Of a DNA stretch of 64,000 nt, positions 42,134 through 50,832 are shown piece by piece. Location of the stretch: the NCBI RefSeq assembly GCF_011046735.1, contig NZ_CP049258.1, positions 2,622,001 through 2,686,000 on the forward strand, given 5' to 3'. Under the pieces are notes generated by a model. The model was not told where the DNA came from, did no database searches, and saw only the letters and a program-made list of their open reading frames with translations. The position numbers and the translations under genes are program-made. How positions within the stretch are numbered: the stretch's first letter is position 1; each line of letters starts with the position of its first letter. The DNA is from Nordella sp. HKS 07 (GTDB lineage Bacteria; Pseudomonadota; Alphaproteobacteria; Rhizobiales; Aestuariivirgaceae).

Positions 42134-44005
42134 GTGAGCGACGACAGGAGACGTTCGCCGCTCTCGGATATCCTGGCGGCCTGCCTCATCATCTGGCCGC
42201 CTCTTTGGGTCCTCGATCCGTTCCATCTTATCCAGTCGCGGCTGACGATCGAGCAGTTCGCCGTGCTGGAGCTGGGACTCTGCCTCGTCTGGGCGGCCGT
42301 GACCCGCCTGCCGGCGGCACACATGGGGATTGTCGCCTGCGCCGCCGCGGCGGCGGCGGCGATCCTTTGCGGCTGGCTCTTCATCCGCTTCCCGGCTCTC
42401 ACTCTGTCGATGTATGACGGCGGCAACGAGACGCTCGTTCTTTCCCTTCTTTTGATGCTCGCCTGTTTCATCGCCGGATGGTTCCTGGCCGGCCGCGCAC
42501 TCACCGGCCTCGTCGCACTCTTCCTTGTCTATGGCCTTTTGACGCTGCATTTCCCCAGCGCTCTCTTCGCGCTCGGCGGCGGCGCCAGGACTTTCCTCAC
42601 CTATATGACTTTCGGCAGCGATGCGATCATCGGACAGACGCTGATCGTCGTGACGGTGACCGTCTCCTGCTTCGTTCTCTTCGGCCGCGCTTTTCTCATC
42701 GCCGATGGCGCCGGCGCGATCAACAATGTGGCGCTGTTGCTCGGCGGCAGGAATCCTGTCGCGCCGGTCAAGACCGCCGTCCTCGCCTCCGGCATGTTCG
42801 GCACCGTTAGCGGCAATGCCACCTCCAACGTCTTGACCGTCGGCAGCGTTACCATCCCCTTGATGATGCGCTATGGCGTGAGGCCCGCCACCGCCGGCGG
42901 CATAGAGGCGGTCGCTTCGACGGGTGGCCAGCTGATGCCGCCGATGATGGGTACGGCGGCCTTCATGATGGCCGAGCTCACCGGCATTTCCTATGCCGAG
43001 ATCGCTTTGGCCGCCTTGATCCCGGCACTGCTCTTCTATTTCGTGCTGCTGGTCGAGGCGCATCGTATCGGCAAGGCGGTGGCGACGACAGCGCCGAATG
43101 ATATGCCTGCAATCGATCGGAAGGCGGCCTTCGTCTCGCTCGGCCTGTTCGCGCTTGTTCTCCTCGCCGTCAGCGTCCTGCTGTTCTGGTATGCCTACTC
43201 GCCGGAATGGACGGCGGTCTTGGGCGTTCTCTTGTGTGCTGCCGTCACCGCGCCGCGCCTGTGGACATCGCTGAGCTGGGCGGCGCTGCGCCGCGAGATC
43301 GGCGACATGGCCGAAATCCTCGTGCCGTTGGTTGTGACGGCGTCCATTGTCGGCGTCATGCTGGCGGTCATCAACACCACCGGCCTCGGCGTGATGCTGG
43401 CTTTCCTCCTCGAGCAGATCGGCGGCAAGGGCCTGTTCCTGTCGCTTCTGGTCGCCGCGGCGGCGAGTTATCTTCTGGGCCTCAGCCTGTCGACGGCAGC
43501 GGTCTATGTCATCAGCGCCACTTTGGTGGCGCCGGGACTGGTGGCACTGGGCGTGCCGGTGCTCGCCGCCCATCTTTTCGTGCTTTATATGGCGATGCTG
43601 TCGATGATTTCGCCGCCCGTCGCCTTTGCCTGCCTCGCCACCTGCGGCCTGACCGGCGCCAGCTTCTCCGCGACCTGCCGCGAGGCCCTGCGCTTCTCGG
43701 TTCTGATCTTCTGGATACCCTTTATCTTCATCTACAATCCGGGGCTCCTGCTGATCGGTTCGTCTTGGCAGATCGTCGTGGCGCTCGCCACCGCGGCAGC
43801 GGCGGCGGTCACCGCCAGCGCGGCACTGGCGAAAAACCGAGCGATGCTGACTGAAGGCCTTGCCTATGCGCTGCTATCCGTCCTGCTTGTCTGGCCGGCA
43901 CTGCCCGATATCACGCGGATAAGCCTCGCGCTGCTGGTCGCCCTCTGGTTCAGCCCGATAGCACGCGGCTTCCGTGATCGCGGACTGTCGCGAAAAGCGT
44001 CTTGA
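42134..44005 (+). CDS. TRAP transporter fused permease (4TM-12TM)
   Basis: The 623-residue protein contains both TRAP membrane parts in one chain. Small-subunit-like helices come first, then the large DctM-like portion with GTVSGNATSNVLTVGSVTIP, MPPMMGTAAFMMAELTG and MLSMISPPVAFACLATCG. Fused permeases are the normal partners of TAXI binding proteins. I chose the GTG at 42134 (VSDDRRR) because in-frame codons before it overlap the TAXI gene and lack hydrophobic or family-like character. Its 3' end overlaps the convergent ligase gene by 56 bases. Confidence 0.9.
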   Translation: MSDDRRRSPLSDILAACLIIWPPLWVLDPFHLIQSRLTIEQFAVLELGLCLVWAAVTRLPAAHMGIVACAAAAAAAILCGWLFIRFPALTLSMYDGGNETLVLSLLLMLACFIAGWFLAGRALTGLVALFLVYGLLTLHFPSALFALGGGARTFLTYMTFGSDAIIGQTLIVVTVTVSCFVLFGRAFLIADGAGAINNVALLLGGRNPVAPVKTAVLASGMFGTVSGNATSNVLTVGSVTIPLMMRYGVRPATAGGIEAVASTGGQLMPPMMGTAAFMMAELTGISYAEIALAALIPALLFYFVLLVEAHRIGKAVATTAPNDMPAIDRKAAFVSLGLFALVLLAVSVLLFWYAYSPEWTAVLGVLLCAAVTAPRLWTSLSWAALRREIGDMAEILVPLVVTASIVGVMLAVINTTGLGVMLAFLLEQIGGKGLFLSLLVAAAASYLLGLSLSTAAVYVISATLVAPGLVALGVPVLAAHLFVLYMAMLSMISPPVAFACLATCGLTGASFSATCREALRFSVLIFWIPFIFIYNPGLLLIGSSWQIVVALATAAAAAVTASAALAKNRAMLTEGLAYALLSVLLVWPALPDITRISLALLVALWFSPIARGFRDRGLSRKAS

Positions 44006-45425
44006 GCATTTGCTTGTCGATCTTGCCCGTCGTCAGCAGCGGCAACGTGTCGAGCAGAAGGTATCTGCGCGGCGTTATGCGGCCGATGCGCCGGGAGAAC
44101 TTGTCGTCGAACTGGGCGAGCATGAAACCGGCTTGCGTGACAAGCGCGACACACACCGTGTCGAAGCCCGCCTCGTTCCTGTGGCTGGTGATGGCGGCCT
44201 GCGTGACGCCTGGCGACTTGGAGGCGAACTCCTCCAGCGCATGAGCCGACAGCTTGTTGCCGCCGACATTGATCAGGTCGCTCGTGCGCCCGGCGAGAAA
44301 CAACATGCCGTCTTCGATCTGTCCGACATCGCCCGGCTCGAACCAGCCTTCGGCGTCATAGGGCGATGCGGTTGACCCATGCGAGATCATCGTCTCGGGC
44401 CGGTATTGGCTTGTGACCCGGATCTGCAGCCGCCCGCTTTCTCCAGAGGAGAGGACCTGCCCCTCCGGCGATAGGATGCGCATTTCGGCCCAGGGCGCGA
44501 TCCGGCCGACCGCGTCCGGATCGGCAATCACGTCCGCCGCGTCGCCGAGCACGGTCGGCCCGGTCTCGGTCGCCCCATAGGCGATCACGACCTCGGGACA
44601 CAGCTTGCGGCGGGCGCGCTCGAGCAGGGTGCCTGAGACCTGGCTGCCACCGACGATGATCTTTCTGAGTCCCGGGAGAACCTGATCGTCGGCGCGCGCA
44701 TTGACGAGGTCGACCAGAAGATTGGGCGTCGTCATGATCTCCTCGATGGCGAGCCGTTCGACCTCGGCCATCGTATGGGCGGCATTGCGGCCCGGAAAGA
44801 TGAGGAGCCCGCCCGACCGCAAGCTGCGGAAGCCGTTCTGGAACCCCCACAGCGCCGACATGCCGGGCGTGATCAGGCGTCGGGGGTGCTGCGTGCCATG
44901 CATCTTGTCCTGCAAGGTGAGGCGGGCGATCTGTGTTTCAAAAGTGAGAGCGAAGAATTTGCGCTCGCCCGTGCTGCCGGAGGAGGCGCAGATGATCGCG
45001 ACGTCAGCCGGCGACCGGATGGCTTCATCGCTGATCTCGATGTCCTCGCCAGCGCCGGCTGCCCAGCTCTGATCGAAGCGGATCGCTCCGGGACCTGAGT
45101 CGAAATCCAGACTGTCGCTGATGATTCCGTCGAGCTTCACGCCTGCCTGAATCATGTTCCGGGCCCGGTCGCCCATGGCGGCGGTGGCACCGAGCCGCGA
45201 CAGGGCCACTACCATGCAGATGGTCGCCGCGGGATGGGTGATGCTGATGGCGATCCGCTGTCCCGCGGCAACGCCCCGAGAGCGCGCCTCGCGCGCGAAA
45301 TGCGCAATGGTTTCGCCGAGGCGCCGATAGGTGATTTCCTGGCCGTCGGGCGCCACGATGGCGAGGCTGCCCGGGCTGGCCTCGATTGCGGGACGCAAGA
45401 GGTCAAAGAGATTTCTGGCCGTCAT
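43950..45425 (-). CDS. AMP-dependent synthetase/ligase
   Basis: The 491-residue adenylate-forming enzyme shows ASSGSTGERKFFALT (phosphate loop), YGATETGPTVLG, WFEPGDVGQIEDG, GRTSDLINVGGNKLS and the C-terminal lysine in LLTTGKIDKQML. The substrate loop is unlike common fatty-acyl ligases. It may activate the organic acid imported by the neighbouring TAXI-TRAP system. The ATG at 45425 gives the expected N-terminus TARNLFDLLRP. Confidence 0.85.
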   Translation of the reverse strand: MTARNLFDLLRPAIEASPGSLAIVAPDGQEITYRRLGETIAHFAREARSRGVAAGQRIAISITHPAATICMVVALSRLGATAAMGDRARNMIQAGVKLDGIISDSLDFDSGPGAIRFDQSWAAGAGEDIEISDEAIRSPADVAIICASSGSTGERKFFALTFETQIARLTLQDKMHGTQHPRRLITPGMSALWGFQNGFRSLRSGGLLIFPGRNAAHTMAEVERLAIEEIMTTPNLLVDLVNARADDQVLPGLRKIIVGGSQVSGTLLERARRKLCPEVVIAYGATETGPTVLGDAADVIADPDAVGRIAPWAEMRILSPEGQVLSSGESGRLQIRVTSQYRPETMISHGSTASPYDAEGWFEPGDVGQIEDGMLFLAGRTSDLINVGGNKLSAHALEEFASKSPGVTQAAITSHRNEAGFDTVCVALVTQAGFMLAQFDDKFSRRIGRITPRRYLLLDTLPLLTTGKIDKQMLKTLFATVRDHGSRVLSG

Positions 45426-45674
45426 GGAGTTCCGGTCGGGACGAGGGATCTGTACCCCTTGTCCTTCAGGCAAGCGGCGCTTCCGCGCAACAGAAATCTC
45501 GGCGCCGGACCGGAAGGACACTGCGCCATTTCGATCGAACCGCTGATCCAGAACAAGGATCGGGAATTCAGGTCGTTTCCGGCGAGTAGCCAGGTATTGG
45601 CCATGCCTTGAACAAGACGTGGTGTTGGATTATCACCCCGCCACGTGGGCGCTGGGATTCTGCTGGGGGATGAG

Positions 45675-46871
45675 TTGATCTTTCGGTTTGGCGAGTACCA
45701 GATTGATACCGATCTGTTCGAACTGAAGCGTGGCGCCGACGTGGTCAAGGTCGAGCCGCAGGTCTTCGGGCTGCTTGTCCTTCTCATCAGGAACCGCCAT
45801 CGCGTGGTGAGCCAGAGCGAGCTTCTCGAGGAAATCTGGCCCGGCAGGAGCGTGTCGCTGTCGACGGTGGCCAGCCGCATCAATGGCGTGCGCTCGGCGA
45901 TCGGCGACAGCGGGGCCGCGCAGAGGATCATCCGGACCATCCAGCGCAAGGGCTTCCGCTTTGTCGCAGAGGTGAGCGAGGCGGCGGAGAATCCCGCCGC
46001 AACCCGGCGTCCGGCCGAGACCGCCGATACCCAGGACATCCGTTTCTGCACCACCTCCGACAATGTCCGCATCGCCTATGCGCTTGCCGGCAAGGGGCGC
46101 CCCGTTCTCAAAGCCGGAAACTGGCTCAATCACCTGGACTATGACTGGAAAAGTCCGATCTGGAGTCATCTGTTGCAGTGGCTGGCGTCGGAGAACCAGC
46201 TCATCCGCTATGATGCGCGGGGCAACGGCATGTCCGATTGGGATGTCCGCGACATCTCCTTCGCCTCCTATCTGCGTGATCTGGAAAGCGTCGCCGACGC
46301 CTCGCATCTGGAGCGCTTCACTTTGCTCGGCATATCGCAGGGTTGCGCCGTCTCCATCGCCTATGCGGTCAAGCACCCTGAGCGAGTCAAGAAGCTCATC
46401 CTCTATGGCGGCTTCGCGCGGGGCCGTCGCATCCGCGGAACGATTGAGGAGATTGAGCAGGCGGAAGCCATGATCACGCTCATTCGTACCGGCTGGGGGC
46501 AGGAGAATCCGGCATTTCGGCAGGTCTTCACATCGCTGCTGCTGCCGGGCGGAACGCCCGAACAGATGCAATGGTTCAATGACCTGCAGAAAGCGACCGC
46601 CTCGCCGGAGAATGCGGTCAGGATGCGCTTCGTTTCCGACACGCTGGATGTCAGCTCTCTTCTTTCACAGGTGAAGGCGCCGACCTTGGTCCTTCACTGC
46701 AAGGGTGACGCGGTCCAGCCCTTGAGCGAGGGCATGTATATCGCCGCGCGCATTCCGGGCGCGCGCTTCGTGGCGCTCGAGGGTCGCAATCACCTCATCC
46801 TGGAAACCGATCCCGGCTGGCCGAAATTCCAGGAAGAGGTTGGGAGGTTTCTGAGTGAGGACGAAGCCTAA
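45675..46871 (+). CDS. Fusion of OmpR-type DNA-binding domain with alpha/beta hydrolase
   Basis: The protein of about 398 residues joins two unlike parts. Residues 1-100 are a CadC/OmpR-type winged helix (FRFGEYQIDTDLFELKRG, PQVFGLLVLLIRNRHRVVS, TIQRKGFRFVAEV). Residues 120-398 are an alpha/beta hydrolase with nucleophile elbow LLGISQGC, acid in HCKGDAVQP and histidine in GRNHLIL, so the catalytic triad appears complete. No membrane helix lies between them. I prefer the TTG at 45675 after GGGGGA; a GTG at 45645 is possible. The hydrolase may sense or degrade the effector of the DNA-binding half. It is divergent from the AMP ligase gene. Confidence 0.85.
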   Translation: MIFRFGEYQIDTDLFELKRGADVVKVEPQVFGLLVLLIRNRHRVVSQSELLEEIWPGRSVSLSTVASRINGVRSAIGDSGAAQRIIRTIQRKGFRFVAEVSEAAENPAATRRPAETADTQDIRFCTTSDNVRIAYALAGKGRPVLKAGNWLNHLDYDWKSPIWSHLLQWLASENQLIRYDARGNGMSDWDVRDISFASYLRDLESVADASHLERFTLLGISQGCAVSIAYAVKHPERVKKLILYGGFARGRRIRGTIEEIEQAEAMITLIRTGWGQENPAFRQVFTSLLLPGGTPEQMQWFNDLQKATASPENAVRMRFVSDTLDVSSLLSQVKAPTLVLHCKGDAVQPLSEGMYIAARIPGARFVALEGRNHLILETDPGWPKFQEEVGRFLSEDEA

Positions 46872-46899
46872 GCCGGTCTCCGGCGACCGTCCGCAGCCC

Positions 46900-47868
46900 T
46901 CACGCCGGATTGTGGCAGGAGAAACGGTGATCGGTCGAAATGAACTGCTCCTTCGGCATTTCCGTCCGGCAGATATCGCGCTTGAACAGGCAGCGCGGAT
47001 GGAACTCGCAGCCTGAAGGCCGGTTGAACAGGCTTGGCGTCTCGCCCTCCGCCTCGATGACATACGAGGCCGCGTCGGGATCGGCTTTGAGATTGGCGGA
47101 GAGCAGCGCCGTCGTATAGCGATGGCGCGGCGAGCGGAAGATCTCAGAGGTGCGGCCCTCCTCGACGATGCGGCCCAGATACATGACCGCCATGCGTTCG
47201 GCCACGTGACGCACGACATTGAGATTGTGGGTGATCATCAGGAAGGTAATGCCGAGCTTGCGTTGCAGGTCGCGCATGAGATTGAGCATCTCGCCCTGGA
47301 TGGAGACATCCAGTCCGGCGGTCGGTTCGTCCGCGATGACGAGCTTGGGCCGGAGCGCCAAAGCGCGGGCGATGGATATCCGCCGCGCCTGGCCGCCCGA
47401 CAATTGATGAGGATAGCGTTGGACGAAATGGGCGGGCAAGCCGACATCGTCGAGCAGGCGGGCGATCTTGCCGTCGATATCCATGGTCTCGCCATGCACC
47501 TTGAAGGGTTCGGCCAGGATGGACCGCACGGTGAGGCGCGGACTTAGCGAACCGATCGGGTCCTGGAAGATCATGGCGATCTCGCGCCGCATCGGACGCA
47601 GGGCGGTTTCGGTCAGGCCCGATATGGTCCGGCCGGCGAAATCGATTCTGCCGCTGTGGATGGGCACGAGGCCGGTGATGGCGCGGGCCAGCGTGGTCTT
47701 GCCGGAGCCCGATTCTCCGACCAGCGCATAGGTTCTGCCGGCCTCGAGCGCGAAAGAGACGCCGGCCACCGCTTCGATGGATGACGGCTGGCCCGAAAGC
47801 TTTGCCGCGATCCGGTTATGCGCCGCGAACCGGATGACGACGTCGCTGACCTCGAGCAGCGGCTTCAT
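46900..47868 (-). CDS. Peptide/nickel-type ABC transporter ATP-binding protein (DppF/OppF-like)
   Basis: The 322-residue ATPase has Walker A GESGSGKTTLARAITG, signature LSGGQARRISIARALAL and Walker B LVIADEPTAGLDVS. It ends with the oligopeptide C-terminal region containing the cysteines of CEFHPRCLFKRDIC that bind an iron-sulfur cluster in the Dpp/Opp ATPases. It overlaps the DppD-like gene by four bases and is the last gene of the Dpp operon. Confidence 0.94.
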   Translation of the reverse strand: MKPLLEVSDVVIRFAAHNRIAAKLSGQPSSIEAVAGVSFALEAGRTYALVGESGSGKTTLARAITGLVPIHSGRIDFAGRTISGLTETALRPMRREIAMIFQDPIGSLSPRLTVRSILAEPFKVHGETMDIDGKIARLLDDVGLPAHFVQRYPHQLSGGQARRISIARALALRPKLVIADEPTAGLDVSIQGEMLNLMRDLQRKLGITFLMITHNLNVVRHVAERMAVMYLGRIVEEGRTSEIFRSPRHRYTTALLSANLKADPDAASYVIEAEGETPSLFNRPSGCEFHPRCLFKRDICRTEMPKEQFISTDHRFSCHNPA

Positions 47869-48839
47869 GTGGCGGCGAGCTCGCGTGCTTTGTGACAGGC
47901 CGCTTGATGGCCGGGCCTCACTGTCGCGTTGGGCGGCCGCTCGCCGCAGAGCGCGAACTGGTCGGGGCAGCGGTCGCGGAAGATGCAGCCTTGCGGAATA
48001 TGCACGAGATCGGGCAATTCGCCGGCAATGGTCGGCAGGATATCTTGCGTCTCGGCGATGCGGCCGGGATCGCAGTCGAGCAGCTTGCGCGTATAGGGGT
48101 GACGTGGGTCGCGGAAAATGTCGCGTACCGCTCCTTCTTCCACGACTTCACCCGCATACATGATGGCAACCCGCTCGCACAGTTCCGCCACCGCGCCCAG
48201 ATGATGCGAGATGAACAGCACCGAGCAGCCGATGTCGCTCTGCAGCTCCTTGAGCAGGCGGATGACCTGCACTTCGAGCGTGGCGTCGAGCGCGGTGGTC
48301 GGCTCATCGGCGATGAGGAGATCGGGGTCGGTCAACAGCGCCATGGCAATGCAGATGCGCTGGCGCATGCCGCCCGAGAATTGATGCGGATACTGGTCGA
48401 GGCGGCGCGTCGCATCGGGCATGCGCACTTTCTCCAGGAACTCGATGGCCCGCCCCCTTTTTTCGGAGGTGCTGGCCTGGCGCCGATACTGGATGGCGGT
48501 CATCTGCGCGCCGATCGTCAGTACCGGATTGAGCGCCGTCATCGGGTCCTGGAAGATGGTGGTGATACGCGCGCCGCGAAGCTTGCGCATGCCGCTTGCC
48601 GGCAGGCCGACAAGTTCCTGGCCGTCGAAGCCGATATGGCCCGAAACCGCGCCGACATTGGCGGGCAGCAGGCCGATGACCGCATTGATGAGCGTCGACT
48701 TCCCGCAACCCGACTCGCCGATGATGCCGACGATCTCGCTCCTGCCGACGCTGAGCGAGACATCGCGCAGCGCCTTGAGCTCGCCGCGCGGGGTGCGGAA
48801 GGAGACGGAAAGCCCTTTGATGTCGAGAAGCGGGCTCAT
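47865..48839 (-). CDS. Peptide-type ABC transporter ATP-binding protein (DppD/OppD-like)
   Basis: The 324-residue ATPase has Walker A GESGCGKSTLINAVIGLL, signature FSGGMRQRICIAMALL and Walker B LLIADEPTTALDAT, plus the C-terminal cysteine region GCIFRDRCPDQFALC. It forms a heterodimer with the following ATPase. Four-base overlaps join it to both neighbours. Confidence 0.94.
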   Translation of the reverse strand: MSPLLDIKGLSVSFRTPRGELKALRDVSLSVGRSEIVGIIGESGCGKSTLINAVIGLLPANVGAVSGHIGFDGQELVGLPASGMRKLRGARITTIFQDPMTALNPVLTIGAQMTAIQYRRQASTSEKRGRAIEFLEKVRMPDATRRLDQYPHQFSGGMRQRICIAMALLTDPDLLIADEPTTALDATLEVQVIRLLKELQSDIGCSVLFISHHLGAVAELCERVAIMYAGEVVEEGAVRDIFRDPRHPYTRKLLDCDPGRIAETQDILPTIAGELPDLVHIPQGCIFRDRCPDQFALCGERPPNATVRPGHQAACHKARELAAT

Positions 48840-49702
48840 CCGTCCTGCCTCAGGCGCGGATCGAGGTGATCGCGCAAGGTCTCGCCTAGAAAGGTGAAGC
48901 CGAGCGTCGCGATGATGATGGGCAGGCCGCCGGCAATCGCGGGCCAGGCGCTTTCGCGGATGAAGGCATAGCCGTCATTGAGGATAGAGCCCCAGGACGG
49001 CGTCGGCGGCCTCACCCCCAGGCCCAGGAAGCTCATGCCGGCCTCGATCGTGATCACGACCGGGATATCCATCGAGACGAGTATGACGAGAGGGCCGATG
49101 AGGTTGGGCATGATATGGACGGCGAGAATACGCCAGGAAGGGGCGCCGAGACTTCGCGCCGAGAGCACGAATTCGGTGGTCTTAAGCGACATGGTCTGCG
49201 CCCTCACTACCCGCGCATAGCCGGGCAGCGTCGCGAGCACCACCACCAGCACGACGGTGGCGAGGCTGGGGCCCGTCAGCGTCACCAGCGCCAGCGCCAG
49301 CATCACGGTCGGAAACGCGCGGAGAGAATCAAAGAAGAGCAGCAGCAGAGAATCGAGCCAGCGCGGCCCATAGCCGGCGATCATGCCGAGCAGCAATCCT
49401 CCGGTGAAGGATATCCCGGTCGCGACAAAGGCGACGCCGAGCGCGATGCGGGCGCCGTAAAGCACGCGGGTGAAGAGATCGCGCCCCAGATGATCGGTGC
49501 CGAGGAGATGGGCGAAGCTCGGATCGAGGAAGCGGTCGCGCATCGCAAGCTTGGCCGGGTTGTAGCCGGTGAAGCCGGCAAACAGCGCGCCGAGCACGAT
49601 CAAGGCCACAAGCGTGATGCCGAGAAGTCCCATCGGCTCGCCGAGGATGCGGGCGAGCCGGCTCGACCGGACGTTCACGCTGTCAAAGGGTTGAGCGGAC
49701 AC
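48836..49702 (-). CDS. Peptide-type ABC transporter permease (DppC-like)
   Basis: This 288-residue membrane protein has the DppC N-terminal domain (GYNPAKLAMRDRFLDPSFAH, LLGTDHLGRDLFTRVLYGAR) and the ATPase-contact region FVLSARSLGAPSWRILAVHI. Five to six membrane segments are present. It pairs with the DppB-like permease, whose gene overlaps it by 20 bases. Confidence 0.94.
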   Translation of the reverse strand: MSAQPFDSVNVRSSRLARILGEPMGLLGITLVALIVLGALFAGFTGYNPAKLAMRDRFLDPSFAHLLGTDHLGRDLFTRVLYGARIALGVAFVATGISFTGGLLLGMIAGYGPRWLDSLLLLFFDSLRAFPTVMLALALVTLTGPSLATVVLVVVLATLPGYARVVRAQTMSLKTTEFVLSARSLGAPSWRILAVHIMPNLIGPLVILVSMDIPVVITIEAGMSFLGLGVRPPTPSWGSILNDGYAFIRESAWPAIAGGLPIIIATLGFTFLGETLRDHLDPRLRQDG

Positions 49703-50627
49703 GGGGATCCAGTCCTGCCGCGATGAGATCGGCGATCAAGGTGCACAGTACATAGAAGCCGGTGGTGACCATCACGGCGCCCATGACCACCGGATAGTTG
49801 CGGGTGCTGATGGCATCGAAGATCAGCTTGCCTACGCCTGGCCGCGCGAAGACGATTTCGGCAAAGACGGCGCTCGAGATCATATTGCCGACCCCCATGC
49901 CGAGCAGCACCACGGTCGGGATGATGGCGATCTTGAGCGCATAGCGATAGGTGATGGTGCGCTCCTCGAGTCCAAAGGCGCGCGCCATGCGCACATGATT
50001 TTCAGTCAGCACCTCCAGCATCGAGGCGCGCACCATGCGGGCGAGATAGCCGACCCAGCCGAGACCGACGGCGAGCGAGGGCAGGACGAGATGATAGAGC
50101 TGGTCGAGGGGCGCGCCGCTGTCGCCGGCGCCGATGGTGGGGAACCAGCCGAGCTTCACCGAGAAGAGCAGCAGGCCGTAGATGGCGATGACGAAGGAGG
50201 GCAACGCGATGGAGCTCACCGACAGCACGCCGACAATGCGGTCGGCGAGCGAGCCGCGATAGAGGGCGGCGAAGCAGCCGAGCGGGATGCCGATCAAGGC
50301 CGACCAGGTGATGCTGGCGAAGATCAACGCCAGCGTAAAAGGCACCTGCTCCATCACGGTAACGAGCACGGAACGGTTGGTCAGCACATCGGTGCCGAGA
50401 TCGCCGGTCAGCACCCGGCCGAAGAAGCGCGCGATCTGGATGAGCGCCGGCTGGTCGAGGCCCATCTGCTGGCGGAACATCTCGCGCATTTCAGGCGAGG
50501 CGAGAGGGCCCAAGAGCACCGCCGCCGGATCGCCGGGAATGAGCTGGATCATGCTGATCAGCATGATCAGCGCGACCGCCGTGATGATAACGGCGAGACC
50601 TAAACGCTTCAGGGCGTAGAGGAGCAT
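49683..50627 (-). CDS. Peptide-type ABC transporter permease (DppB-like)
   Basis: The 314-residue permease has the DppB pattern: an N-terminal helix (LKRLGLAVIITAVALIMLIS), PGDPAAVLLGPLASPE and the docking stretch MARAFGLEERTITYRYAL. A family B repeat lies between it and the binding-protein gene. Confidence 0.94.
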   Translation of the reverse strand: MLLYALKRLGLAVIITAVALIMLISMIQLIPGDPAAVLLGPLASPEMREMFRQQMGLDQPALIQIARFFGRVLTGDLGTDVLTNRSVLVTVMEQVPFTLALIFASITWSALIGIPLGCFAALYRGSLADRIVGVLSVSSIALPSFVIAIYGLLLFSVKLGWFPTIGAGDSGAPLDQLYHLVLPSLAVGLGWVGYLARMVRASMLEVLTENHVRMARAFGLEERTITYRYALKIAIIPTVVLLGMGVGNMISSAVFAEIVFARPGVGKLIFDAISTRNYPVVMGAVMVTTGFYVLCTLIADLIAAGLDPRVRSTL

Positions 50628-50655
50628 TGCAGTTTACCCTTGCCCCGTCTTGCTT

Positions 50656-50807
50656 CCCCTTCTCCCGCTTGCGGGAGAAGGTGGCGCGAAGCGCCGGATG
50701 AGGGTGTCCTTCGTGACGAGGGCAAAATCCCTCGCAGAGATTCTGCTATTGAACCAACACCCTCACCCGCCCTGTCGGGCACCCTCTCCCGCAGGCGGGA
50801 GAGGGGG
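50656..50807. repeat. Dispersed palindromic repeat, family B, copy 2 (reverse orientation)
   Basis: This copy is largely the reverse complement of the element at 32326-32462: GAACCAACACCCTCACCCGC here against GCGGGTGAGGGTGTTGGTTC there. It lies between a substrate-binding-protein gene and its permease genes, the same position as copy 1. Confidence 0.82.
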
Positions 50808-50832
50808 AAAGTTGCAGGGCGCGTAAGAGAGA

